In this document: positions 23,901 to 34,309 of the stretch, one piece after another
Layout: every line of letters begins with the position of its first letter
Position numbering within the stretch: the first letter of the stretch is position 1
Assembly (NCBI RefSeq): GCF_000004195.4
Contig: NC_030680.2
Location: 146,090,545-146,154,544, forward strand
DNA length: 64,000 bases
Source of the DNA: Xenopus tropicalis
Lineage: Eukaryota > Chordata > Amphibia > Anura > Pipidae
Direction: 5' to 3'
Notes under the pieces: model-generated
What the model saw: only the letters and a program-made list of their open reading frames with translations
Told to the model about the DNA's origin: nothing
Databases searched by the model: none
Translations under genes and position numbers: made by a program

Positions 23901-24097
23901 CAGCGGTTCTCAACCTGTGGGTCGGGACCCCTTTGGGGGTGAAGGACCCTTTCACAGGGGTCGGCTAAGACCATCGGAAAACTCATATTTCCATATTTTC
24001 CACATATGGGCTTAGGAATAATTTTATGGTTGGGGGTCACCACAACATGAGGAACTGTATTAAAGGGTCGCGGCATTAGGAAGGTTGGGAACCACTG
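23901..24097 (+). mobile_element. SPIN-type hAT MITE, copy 1
   Basis: Starts CAGCGGTTCTCAACCTGTGG and ends 'aaggttgggaaccactg'. The internal phrases 'gggaccccttt', 'cctttcacaggggtcg', 'aagaccatcggaaaac', 'gggggtcaccacaacatgag' and 'gtattaaagggtcgcggc' are those I recall for SPIN non-autonomous elements, reported as horizontally transferred among tetrapods including Xenopus. Flanks ctctagag and tcctagag agree at 6/8. The interior has a palindromic centre. No transposase. Confidence 0.88.
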
Positions 24098-24489
24098 TCC
24101 TAGAGACCCTCTGGTTGTGGGGGGGCCTGGGGTACGGGAGGGGGGGGTGCCCAGACCACAGGGTTTGCTTCCTCTATAGCCACACTGAAAACTTACATGC
24201 CCAGGCGCCTGCAGGGGCAAATGTGGAGGCAGAAGGCCAGAGAGGTTGAAGAGCCTCAATGAAAATTTGTTTCCAGGGGGACCAGACGTTCTCTTGTTAC
24301 ACTGCTCCTTATCTTACCCACTCTTCCTCCCTGTTTTACCCTGAGTCCGGCCTATCAACATCATGCCCCGCCCCCAAATCACAAACCCGCCCCCCACCCA
24401 GGCCGCTAAGAATATTGTCGGAACCCTAGGTTTTACACGCAATGGATTGTGGGAACATTTGCGCACATACACCAGTGCTTACAGTCTTA
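24098..24489. other. No gene seen
   Basis: G/C runs near 24118-24148; otherwise unassigned. An open frame on the minus strand from 24259 runs into the SPIN copy and has no domain. Confidence 0.3.
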
Positions 24490-24562
24490 CCCATAGCGCC
24501 CCGGCTGGAATCAAACCTACGACCCCAGCTCTGCAGGGCAACTACATTAACCCTTGAGCCCC
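24490..24562 (-). mobile_element. tRNA-like SINE head (candidate)
   Basis: On the minus strand, 'ggctcaagggttaatgtag' is A-box-like and 'gtaggtttgattccagcc' contains a B-box (GGTTTGATTCC against consensus GGTTCGANTCC) at tRNA-like spacing. Its phrase order ('ggaatcaaacctacgacccc...' on the plus strand) is that of a dispersed vertebrate SINE/L2-associated repeat. A more degraded relative may lie at 37268-37410. It is not a functional tRNA: the acceptor stem does not pair. Confidence 0.45.
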
Positions 24563-25149
24563 CAACCAGTGTTCCTGCCTGCCCTTCCCCAACAAACTTT
24601 ACCCATTCCCATATATAAGGCGCCGCTTTCTGACACTTTACAAATGAGTTATGTTCCATAGCCGCCTAATAAATCGGCCGTCAGAGGGGGGGGGGTGATT
24701 TTTCTCCCTCTCTGGTGTTTTGTGCAATTACCACACATTTAAAAAAAAAAAACACAAAGAAAAAAAAAAAGTATTCTGTTAAAAAAGAATGTGGCACCTA
24801 ATAAAAGTGAAGATTATAATTAAGATGAGGGTTCCGGAGAGTTTAACTTAGGGAGTTGTTGCCATGGAAACCGTGTTCCTTAAATACAATCCTCCACCTG
24901 TAATTGAAGACATTTCAAAACATTATATTCCAGTTAATAACCTAAAAGCCACTCAATTAGGAGGCTTTAAATATCGGCTGATGGGCGGAATTGCATTATT
25001 TTTTTAATTTTTTTTTTTTTTGCTAATGGGCGACTTTGTGTCATAGATAAAATGAGCATCAAGAATTATCTGGGGCATCAAAGAACTTTTCCTGCCGGTT
25101 ATAGTACCAACTACCCACCCTAAACTGGTCTGTTCTGGTGTGGCTGCTC
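24563..25149. other. No gene seen
   Basis: G run at about 24683-24693, poly-A runs at 24740-24770 and T run at about 25005-25021. 24780-24990 is AT-rich and single-copy-looking with TAAT cores. Confidence 0.3.
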
Positions 25150-25333
25150 CACATCACGGGCCGGGGAGGAGCCACATCACGGGCCGGGGAGGAGCCACAT
25201 CACGGGCCGGGGAGGAGCCACATCACGGGCCGGGGAGGAGCCACATCACGGGCCGGGGAGGAGCCACATCACGGGCCGGGGAGGAGCCACATCACGGGCC
25301 GGGGAGGAGCCACATCACGGGCCGGGGAGGAGC
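25150..25333 (+). repeat. Eight copies of a 23-bp GC-rich monomer
   Basis: 'cacatcacgggccggggagg' plus 'agc' is repeated eight times without a single mismatch (starts 25150, 25173, 25196, ...). Each unit has two CpG sites (in 'cacggg' and 'gccggg') and two G runs. Because 23 is not a multiple of three, all three frames cycle through the same 23-residue peptide; this is an artefact. Confidence 0.97.
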
Positions 25334-25404
25334 TGAAGGGGTTCTGACTTTGAATGGGATGTGGTTGGGTAATTACCTGCTAAAGGGAGGGATGATATAT
25401 GGGA

Positions 25405-25790
25405 TCCGCTTAACATTTAGTATGACATAACTATTGATATTCTGAGACAAATATGCAATTGGTCTTTTTTTTTTATTTTTCTGTGTTTTTTAAGTTTTTC
25501 ATCTTTTTGATCTAGTTGCTAGGGTCTTGTTTACCTTAGCAACCAGGCAGTGATTGGCACAAGAGAAGGAATATGAATAGGAGAGGGACTGAATAGCAAG
25601 ATAAGGAGTAAAAAGTAACAATAACAATAAATTTGTAAGCTCAAGGGGGTCAGTGACCCCCATTTGAAAGCTGGAAAGAGGCAGAAGAGAAAGGCAAATA
25701 ATTCTGAAACTCTGACATATAAATAATGAAGACCAATTGCAAAGTTGATAAGATTAGGACATTCAAGTTCTCCAACATTTACTCTCAATC
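25405..25790 (+). mobile_element. T2-type MITE of the abundant Xenopus family, ends degraded
   Basis: 'gatattctgagacaaatatg', 'agttgctagggtcttg...ccttagcaacc', 'ggaatatgaataggagaggg', 'ggtcagtgacccccatttga' and 'ataaataatgaagaccaatt' are signature phrases of a very common frog MITE with TTAAAGGG ends. Neither terminus is recognisable here, so both boundaries are approximate. Confidence 0.75.
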
Positions 25791-26099
25791 TCATCATACT
25801 GAGCGGACTGAGATAAAGACACTTGACCACTCTCTGTAGAGTCTACTTCCAATTTGCTCATGTACTGATCCCCTCTGCAATCAGCATTTGATTGGCTGCT
25901 CAAATATTAAACCATTTGATTGCGGTGCAACTCAGTGTGATTGGAATCACTGCTTGTGCCATTGCCCTAAAGTGCTGCTTCCCTATTAAACTGCTCCCCC
26001 TTGGTAAACAGTCCAGCATGGTCAGCAAGGCTGAAATTAAGGGAAAATGACTATTTGCCCCTAAAATGACTATTTGCCCCTAAATAGTCCTGGACGTCC
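25791..26099. other. No gene seen
   Basis: Includes a small direct repeat 'aaatgactatttgcccctaa' at about 26045 and 26064. Otherwise unassigned. Confidence 0.35.
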
Positions 26100-27017
26100 G
26101 GCCTGAAGGCCAGATAGGGGGGGATTTGGGGTGAGTGCTTATTTGTGCCCTGGGTACCCCTGGAACTATAGCAGGGTGACTGTTACCCCAATGTTTCTAT
26201 ATATCTGTAACCTTGTTATGGGCTAAGGGGGCCCAGCCTGAAGGCCAGTTAGGGGGGGATTTGGGGTGAGCGCTTATTTGTGCCCTGGGTACCCCTGGAA
26301 CTATAGCAGGGTGACTGTTACCCCAATGTTTCTATATATCTGTAACCTTGTTATGGGCTAAGGGGGCCCAGCCTGAAGGCCAGTTAGGGGGGATTTGGGG
26401 TGAGTGCTTATTTGTGCCCTGGGTACCCCTGGAACTATAGCAGGGTGACTGTTACCCCAATGTTTCTATATATCTGTAACCTTGTTATGGGCTAAGGGGG
26501 CCCAGCCTGAAGGCCAGTTAGGGGGGGGATTTGGGGTGAGTGCTTATTTGTGCCCTTGGTACCCCTGGAACTATAGCGGGGTGACTGTTACCCCAATGTT
26601 TCTATATATCTGTAACCTTGTTATGGGCTAAGGGGGCCCAGCCTGAAGGCCAGTTAGGGGGGGATTTGGGGTGAGTGCTTATTTGTGCCCTGGGTACCCC
26701 TGGAACTATAGCGGGGTGACTGTTACCCCAATGTTTCTATATATCTGTAGCCTTGTTATGGGCTAAGGGGGCCCAGCCTGAAGGCCAGTTAGGGGGGGAT
26801 TTGGGGTGAGTGCTTATTTGTGCCCTGGGTACCCCTGGAACTATAGCGGGGTGACTGTTACCCCAATGTTTCTATATATCTGTAACCTTGTTATGGGCTA
26901 AGGGGACCCAGCCTGAAGGCCAGTTAGGGGGGATTTGGGGTGAGTGCTTATTTGTGCCCTGGGTACCCCTGGAACTATAGCAGGGTGTATCTGTAAGCTT
27001 GTTATGAGCTAAGGGGT
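26100..27017 (-). repeat. Satellite D, locus 2: about 6.8 copies of the 135-bp monomer
   Basis: Reverse orientation relative to the 15.1-kb array: 'ggtacccctggaactatagc' and 'cctgaaggccagttaggggg' recur every 134-136 bp. G-run length varies (5-8). The last copy is shortened ('gcagggtgtatctgtaagct'). Confidence 0.95.
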
Positions 27018-28076
27018 GAAATGGGGGGGGGTGTTGGCCATTATTCAATATAATAAAAATATAAATAAAACAGAGCTGCTTTTAGCTTTTTAGCTTATTT
27101 ATCAAGCTTTTGGCCCATTGCAATAATCCCAGACGCATTGATGGTTTCCCTCTTGGTCTCATCCACATTTTCTGGCAAACGTTACTTTCCCCCTCTCTCC
27201 AGACCAGACAAAGCCGAGTGCAGAGATTGGGCGCAATATAATATTCCATGTATTTGTCTCGCAGTATAAATTGCCAGTGTCTCGTTGAGTCCCAGGTGGA
27301 TGTTTTACAAACAGGTGCGCTCATCTCATCCCGCACCCAGGGTAACGCTCCATGTTTTTCTGCTGAATAAGTACCGCCCGGCCGTACGCTGAAAAAGACC
27401 ATTTTGCCACAAAGCACCGTTTCCCCCACTAATAAATTGCTGCTGTCTAAATAAATTATCCATCTCGCAGGAGAAGAGCTGGGGGATAATTAGAGGCATC
27501 GCACAAGGTGTTGGCGGTTAAGAGATGGGCGCGCTGAGGGTTCTGGAGCCAAAGACACATCTGAGGGCCGGGGGGGAAGGCGCGGAGTCGCGGTGCCGCT
27601 CATAGGCGGGGAGCAACAATGTTTACGGGGGTTCTGAACCTTTTAGACAAGGACACGAAAAATACATTAGCGGGGAAACATCTGGTTTATACGATGTAAG
27701 CGGAAAATATGGCAGCAATAAGATTCCGATCAGGGGGAACGCAGCGCCCAAACGGCAAGAGAGTGCGCCGAGACTCCTTTATGCCGCGCTATAATGTGCT
27801 CTGCCTAATAGGGAATACGCTCATATCTTATATTCTGAATCCATTCCTGCTTTCCTTATGGTATTAGAATTACTATGGAACATCTGTGGCCCAGTTCTGC
27901 GTTCTACATGCTGATTCCAACAAACCGATTAACTGCTTCGGCTTTACTTGCTTTAATAACTTCCCCACCTTCTCTCTTAACCCAATAGAGAAACGCGTCC
28001 GTATCCAACGCCATTATGCGCCCGGCGCAGCAAGGCGATGTAGGTGGAGAGATATAGAATGAAAGAGAGAAAATCG
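27018..28076. other. Single-copy stretch; possible conserved non-coding sequence
   Basis: 27420-28030 is locally CpG-rich ('cggagtcgcggtgccgctc', 'aacgcagcgcccaaacggc') and single-copy-looking. A 115-codon reverse frame (27082-27429) has no recognisable domain. No gene call is supported. Confidence 0.35.
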
Positions 28077-29055
28077 GTGAGATTTGGGGTGACTGCGTAT
28101 TTGTGCCCTGGGTACCCCTGGAACTATAGCAGGGTGACTGTTACCCCAATGTTTCTATATATCTGTAACCTTGTTATGGGCTAAGGGGGCCCAGCCTGAA
28201 GGCCAGTTAGGGGGGGATTTGGGGTGAGTGCTTATTTGTGCCCTGGGTACCCCTGGAACTATAGCGGGGTGACTGTTACCCCAATGTTTCTATATATCTG
28301 TAACCTTGTTATGGGCTAAGGAGGCCCAGCCTGAAGGCCAGTTAGGGGGGATTTGGGGTGAGCGCTTATTTGTGCCCTGGGTACCCCTGGAACTATAGCA
28401 GGGTGACTGTTACCCCAATGTTTCTATATATCTGTAACCTTGTTATGGGCTAAGGGGGCCCAGCCTGAAGGCCAGTTAGGGGGGGATTTGGGGTGAGTGC
28501 TTATTTGTGCCCTGGGTACCCCTGGAACTATAGCGGGGTGACTGTTACCCCAATGTTTCTATATATCTGTAACCTTGTTATGGGCTAAGGGGGCCCAACC
28601 TGAAGGCCAGTTAGGGGGGGATTTGGGGTGAGTATTTGTGCCCTGGGTACCCCTGGAACTATAGCGGGGTGACTGTTACCCCAATATTTCTATATATCTG
28701 TAACCTTGTTATGGGCTAAGGGGGCCCAGCCTGAAGGCCAGTTAGGGGGGGATTTGGGGTGAGTGCTTATTTGTGCCCTGGGTACCCCTGGAACTATAGC
28801 AGGGTGACTGTTACCCCAATGTTTCTATATATCTGTAACCGTGTTATGGGCTAAGGGGGCCCAGCCTGAAGGCCAGTTAGGGGGGGATTTGGGGTGAGTG
28901 CTTATTTGTGCCCTGGGTACCCCTGGAACTATAGCGGGGTGACTGTTACCCCAATGTTTCTATATATCTGTAACCTTGTTATGGGCTAAGGGGGCCCAGC
29001 CTGAAGGCCAATTATGGTGAGATTTGGGGTAAGTAATTCTTTGTGCCCTGGGTAC
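28077..29055 (-). repeat. Satellite D, locus 3: about 7 copies of the 135-bp monomer
   Basis: Same orientation as the 26.1-kb array, starting 'gagatttggggtgactgcg' and fading at 'ggtaagtaattctttgtgcc'. One copy lacks 'gctt' (28630). Confidence 0.95.
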
Positions 29056-30386
29056 AGTCAATAAGACTCATCGGAATAATTATGATAAATACATTATGAT
29101 GTTTTCTAGAATCCAGAATAATCCCATAGTATTCATAGCAAGATGTATTAGTCTAGTTTGATTGAATATTGACAAATGCGCATTCCTGGTGGGAAGCAGG
29201 TCAGCTGACTATAACTCAGGGTTGAACTGCAAGAGGATCTCCCGGTGGGACATGAGACTGTTGGGCCCTAGACTGGGACAATTCCCCCATTAGCCTTTTC
29301 TTATTCCCACCCTAATCCTATATAATGTCTATACAATTTGTGTTACCTAATTGTTCCGAGATGAGAGAGGTTCTAGATGTGAGGTTCTCTGGTGGGCCCT
29401 AGGAGGCCCAGTCTGATGTTGCTACTGATGCATTCTAATTCCTATCTAAATCACTATCTTATAAACTGCGATTCCTCATCCCGTACACGACACAGGCTTC
29501 CTCTGCCAGCCATTCATTTATTCCTCCGTGCACTTAATGTCAAGAGCCTCTTTTAATTGAAATGCAAGAAGGATGCAGAGATTCCCGATTTACAAACATT
29601 AACATGCATGACGCGTTTCGCAGTTCTCCGAATATCCATCTCAGCCAACGTAATTTGCTTCGATTGGTTTCAATCTTTGCCATCACCTTATCTATATGTT
29701 TTGTTTTTTTTCTTTCTCCAGTCTGGATATTTTTCCCGTTATCTTCCCAGAGACATAATGACTTGGTTTACTTGTCATCTTAACTTTGCTATGGTTCACA
29801 GTTCCTTTTAGATCGACGATATGGGGGCTGATAATTAAAAGTTGAGTGCAAAGTGAGAAAGAAAAAGTGTGGTGGTGGCCCTGTTGATGGAAAAAAAGGC
29901 GGATATAGTGGCTGTGCCTCACAAAGAGTCACATTTCATGTCATTCCTCAGATTGGACATCTGACTCTGTAGGCTGAGGTCTTCAGAGGAGCCAACCTCA
30001 TAGGCTAAACACTTGCAAAATGCGATATTTGCCCTGACCCTTGAGTGGCAGTTGTTCCTGGGCACATGGAGACGTGAATGCAAAACATGATTTGACACAT
30101 TGAGATGATCATGGCTTCCTTGAAACCAATAATGGCCAAAAGCCTTCTAGGTACCTGATATCATCTAGACCTTGAGATAGAGATTAACACAGACGTTCGG
30201 CCATAGACTTTAATAGACTTCGTACTCAATAGACTTCCCGCTTGAAGGAAATACTATGTAATACTGTGTATTAGAAGGGTAAGACTTAGGCCAGAGATTA
30301 TTGCCTATATGGTACTGTTCAGTCTCCACACTGTACATGGAGCTTCCATATTAATTGCTCTGGCTTTAGTATGAGCCACACGTTCT
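29056..30386. other. No gene seen; possible degraded hAT element at about 29220-29425
   Basis: 29240-29420 has 'cccggtggg', 'ggtgggccct' and 'ggcccagtctgatgttg', similar in order to the CAGTGTCGGACTGG element at 63.3 kb, but with no clean ends. The rest is unassigned. Open frames at 29557-29922 lack domain features. Confidence 0.35.
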
Positions 30387-30512
30387 AGTAGCCCCCCCAC
30401 TTTAATTCATTACATGGTTACAGATATACAAAGATAATGGTGTGCAATCAGTCATTCACCCATAATACTAAGGATATATCACCCTAACTGACCTTCAGAT
30501 TGGGTGTTCAGG
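30387..30512 (+). repeat. Single diverged copy of the satellite D monomer
   Basis: 'cattacatggttacagatat', 'acccataatactaaggatat' and 'cctaactgaccttcagattg' follow the order of the D monomer but with many changes. It is a likely dispersed, non-amplified relative of arrays D. Confidence 0.6.
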
Positions 30513-30719
30513 TGTATCTAGTATGGCAAATAGGAATTATGCACCCTAAGTGTCCTTCAAGCTCAGCCATCCCCATACCACTACTCCAGGACCCTCAATG
30601 GGGGGAACCAATACTCCAAAGGGCTTAATGAACAGTATAATCATCATGGCCATCCTGTTCTGCGATGAAAGGGATCACAAGATGATGATTATGAAAGTTA
30701 AAGAAGAGGAGGGTAGGAG
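30513..30719. other. Unassigned
   Basis: No recognised feature between the diverged D copy and satellite B locus 3. Confidence 0.3.
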
Positions 30720-31704
30720 ATGCCATAGTGTTTCAGTACAGTATGGGGGTACAGCTTATTGTGTACCCAGAACATTCCTTCTCTGTATATTTGTATTTAT
30801 ACATATGGGTAGGGGGTGCCATAGTGTTTCCCTTAGACAGTACAGTATGGGGGTACAGCTTATTGTGTGCCCAGAACATTCCTTCTCTGTATATTTGTAT
30901 TTATACATATGGGTAGGGGGTGCCATAGTGTTTCCCTTAGACAGTACAGTATGGGGGGTACAGCTTATTGTGTGCCCAGAACATTCCTTCTCTGTATATT
31001 TGTATTTATACATATGGGTAGGGGGTGCCATAGTGTTTCCCTTAGACAGTACAGTATGGGGGTACAGCTTATTGTGTGCCCAGAACATTCCTTCTCTGTA
31101 TATTTGTATTTATACATATGGGTAGGAGGTGCCATAGTGTTTCCCTTAGACAGTACAGTATGGGGGTACAGCTTATTGTGTGCCCAGAACATTCCTTCTC
31201 TGTATATTTGTATTTATACATATGGGTAGGGGGTGCCATAGTGTTTCCCTTAGACAGTTACAGTATGGGGGGTACAGCTTATTGTGTGCCCAGAACATTC
31301 CTTCTCTGTATATTTGTATTTATACATATGGGTAGGGGGTGCCATAGTGTTTCCCTTAGACAGTACAGTATGGGGGTACAGCTTATTGTGTGCCCAGAAC
31401 ATTCCTTCTCTGTATATTTGTATTTATACATATGGGTAGGGGGTGCCATAGTGTTTCCCTTAGACAGTACAGTATGGGGGTACAGCTTATTGTGTGCCCA
31501 GAACATTCCTTCTCTGTATATTTGTATTTATACATATGGGTAGGGGGTGCCATAGTGTTTCCCTTAGACAGTACAGTATGGGGGTACAGCTTATTGTGTG
31601 CCCAGAACATTCCTTCTCTGTATATTTGTATTTATACATAAGGGTAGGAGGTGCCATAGTGTTTCCCTTAGACAGTACAGTATGGGGGTACAGCTTATTG
31701 TGTG
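30720..31704 (-). repeat. Satellite B, locus 3: about 9.4 copies of the 104-bp monomer
   Basis: Reverse orientation relative to the 7.4- and 13.0-kb arrays. Spacing is 104-106 bp; extra bases occur at 'tatggggggtac' (30951, 31266) and 'cagttacag' (31256). Open frames up to 191 codons run through it because the monomer has few stops. They are artefacts. Confidence 0.95.
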
Positions 31705-32978
31705 TGTGAAACATTCTCAGTACTTGGGAGAGTATAACTATAAATCCCCATGATTCAGAAAGGACAAATGATATAAATTCTCCCCATATAAAAATACAAG
31801 GTTTACGGCCAACGTCCCGGCTCCTTCCATAAAGCCTAAAGAGCTGACGGCTGCACCAAATCATCGATAATAAAAACTGCATTTATTTAATTATACGCCC
31901 CGCGCCCCCTTCCTTCCGCTCTCACCCACAACTGTTATTATCAGTGGCATTCTGTCAAGGCAAATGATTTCTAAGGGAAAGTAAAGGTTTGGCTTTATTT
32001 CATTTTCACCCCACAAAGAAACACCAGCCAATTAGATTGTCTGACCACAATTTAATGCTATAACTTGGGCAACGCTGGCAGCCAATGAGGAGAGGCCGGG
32101 TTATACCAAGTATCCAAAAGTCAATCTAAAGCCCCCCCACAAACAGATGCAAAACAATCAATTACCCTTAAGGTGTCTCCCATGTAAGAGTTATTGCTCT
32201 GCAAAGCCCAGCAAGTATTCTGCCACGTTCTGTAAGCGCAGGGGGCGGGGCTCACTTTGATACTGGCTTTTTCTATTAATATTAGAAATTCTGGCTGGAA
32301 TAAAAGCCTGTGTATCTCTCTACACTCCCCGGAGGCAGCTGGTTAGGGTTTGATTTATGGCATAAGAACGGCCGGTAATGAAGCTTTCCATCAAAGGACC
32401 CCATTGCCACAGGTTGATAAAATGTAGAAGCGATGTGTGAAGGTTGTTGTGCAGCCAGCCGGCCTCTGTCCTGGGAATGGGGTCCTCCTATTGCCCCTCC
32501 CAGTGCAAAAGGGGGGGCTAGTGCAGATTTAACCCAGACACTCAGAGTTGCCCAAACCCCCTACACCCCTACATGGCCCAAACCAGGGGTGTTTCGGCCC
32601 CTAGTGCTGCCCTTGGGATGCCACCCTGACTCGCCCCTCTGTGCTTACGTTTGAGGGTGCCAAAGGGGTGCTGCATTACTAGTGCTAAGAGTTCAATGGC
32701 TGAGGCAGCTGTGCCCCTGGACCCAACCCACAGCAAACCAAACCCAACCCAAGATCCAACCCCAGCTCAAAAACACTGGCAGCCAATCATTTCTTATACA
32801 CTAGTCAGACATAATAATAATAATAATAATAATGCAGATATTACCAGCCCAGAACATGTGCTGAGAATTAGTAGAATAGAAGGGATATTGGGGGCATCTC
32901 TAGAGGCACGGATCTTCCTTGCTAAAGGGCTTGGGTTGGTACAGAAGCCCAAAAGATATTTAGGTATTTTTAGCCTAA
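31705..32978. other. No gene seen; (TAA)n microsatellite
   Basis: A (TAA)n run lies at about 32811-32833. The rest shows no recognised element. Frames 32433-32998 have no domain. Confidence 0.3.
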
Positions 32979-33274
32979 AGGTGGCCATACACCTTTAGGC
33001 TAAAATCCGCTCGCTTGGCGACATCCAGGCTAATTCGGTCGTTTGGCCCTCGTTTGACGGGTATAGGCAAAATCGGTTCGGGGACCACATCAACGAGCCA
33101 ATGAGGTCCCCAATCCGACTAGATTTTTAAACCTGCCCAATCGATATCTGGCCGATTTCAGGCAAGATGTCGGTTGGGCAGGCTGTCGTTGCTGCCCCTA
33201 CACAGGCCGATAAGCTGCGAATCAGTCTAAGGGGCCAATATCGGCAGGTAGAATCGCCCCGTGTATGGGGACAT
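32979..33274 (+). mobile_element. PIF/Harbinger-like MITE, tandem pair copy 1
   Basis: Starts AGGTGGCCATACACC after TAA (32976-32978) and ends 'gtgtatggggacat' before TAA (33275-33277). The left end forms an unusual hairpin with the flank: 'tagcctaaaggt' (32971-32982) pairs with 'acctttaggcta' (32991-33002). Internal palindromic blocks as in the 1.0-kb copy. Confidence 0.82.
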
Positions 33275-33277
33275 TAA

Positions 33278-33673
33278 AGGCCCCCATACATGTTGAGATC
33301 CCAGATATCGACCACCTGGTGGGGATATCAGGTGAAGATCCGCTCGATTGGCGATCTAGTCAAGCGAGCGGATCTTCACCCGATATCCCCACCTATGGGT
33401 GGTCGATATCGGGGAGCCAAACAATCGAATTATATTGGCGTCAATGGCGCAGTCGGTTAGAAAATTCAGTTGGATCGGGGGCAGCATCGGCTCGTTGATG
33501 CGGTCCCTGATCCAACTGAATTTTCTAACCTGGCCAATTGATATCTGGCCAATTTCAGGCCAGATATCGATTGGGCAGGCCCCTTGTTTCTGCCCCTACA
33601 CAGGCCGATAAGCTGCCCAATCGGTCCAAGGGACGGATATCGGCAGCTTGAATCGGCCCGTGTATGGGGACCT
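33278..33673 (+). mobile_element. PIF/Harbinger-like MITE, tandem pair copy 2
   Basis: Starts AGGCCCCCATACATG directly after the shared TAA (33275-33277), ends 'cgtgtatggggacct' followed by TAA (33674-33676). The left half contains a long internal palindrome around 'aagatccgctcgattgg' and 'caagcgagcggatcttc'. 396 bp, longer than its neighbour. Confidence 0.82.
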
Positions 33674-33676
33674 TAA

Positions 33677-34309
33677 TTCTCTGTTGAGCTTCAGATCGTC
33701 TTTAATCATTTCTCATACAAGTAATAGACCAAAAATACACTATTCAATAATGGAATCGGTGCTTTTAACCCTCCGACCTCTAAACGTCAACGCCTGAATC
33801 CGGACGACAAAAACACCATATAAATGCGTCGCGGGTCGCTTTAAAAACAGACTATAAAACACATTGCAGTTATCAATCAGTGTAATTGGCGTCGGATCTG
33901 AAGGACGCAGAACGCTCGAAAATCTACAATCAACGCAAACGGCTGGAAAGAAAAACCTAAAGTGACTTCAAGCGATTCATTTCTCCACCCAATTATTGCT
34001 CTTTTTCATGCAAAATATTCATCAGTTCCAGGAAAACAAGGTATAAATGTCAGCGGAGTCTATATAATTCCGAGGGCTTTCTGCAAACGTGCGGCAGTGA
34101 CAAGTGCGAATCTATTACGGTCGTAAGTGACAAAAGCGCAGCAAATTACCGGCGGCGCAAACAAGAGCAGTAACTCATTGTGGCTGAGAGCGGAGGAGCA
34201 ATTCTTACCCCTTTGTGTTGGGAGTGAGAACCAACGTGTGCGAAACGCGTGCGCTGCTTCAGAGCCAAACGCTTATTAAGGCCGGAGTAAAATTTGTTTT
34301 TTAATCTGT
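33677..34309. other. Single-copy stretch; possible conserved non-coding sequence
   Basis: CpG-bearing, single-copy-looking (for example 'aaattaccggcggcgcaaac', 'gtgcgaaacgcgtgcgctgc') with AATTA cores. No splice-supported frame. Confidence 0.35.

Noticed and set aside
24490..24562. tRNA gene on the minus strand
   Set aside because: A- and B-box-like motifs are present, but stems do not pair and the phrase is a dispersed SINE type.
25150..25333. CRISPR-like array
   Set aside because: Units are contiguous with no variable spacers, and the genome is vertebrate.
30550..31709. 191-codon frame with hydrophobic repeats
   Set aside because: 104-bp satellite B; the same peptides appear in shifted frames and on other arrays.
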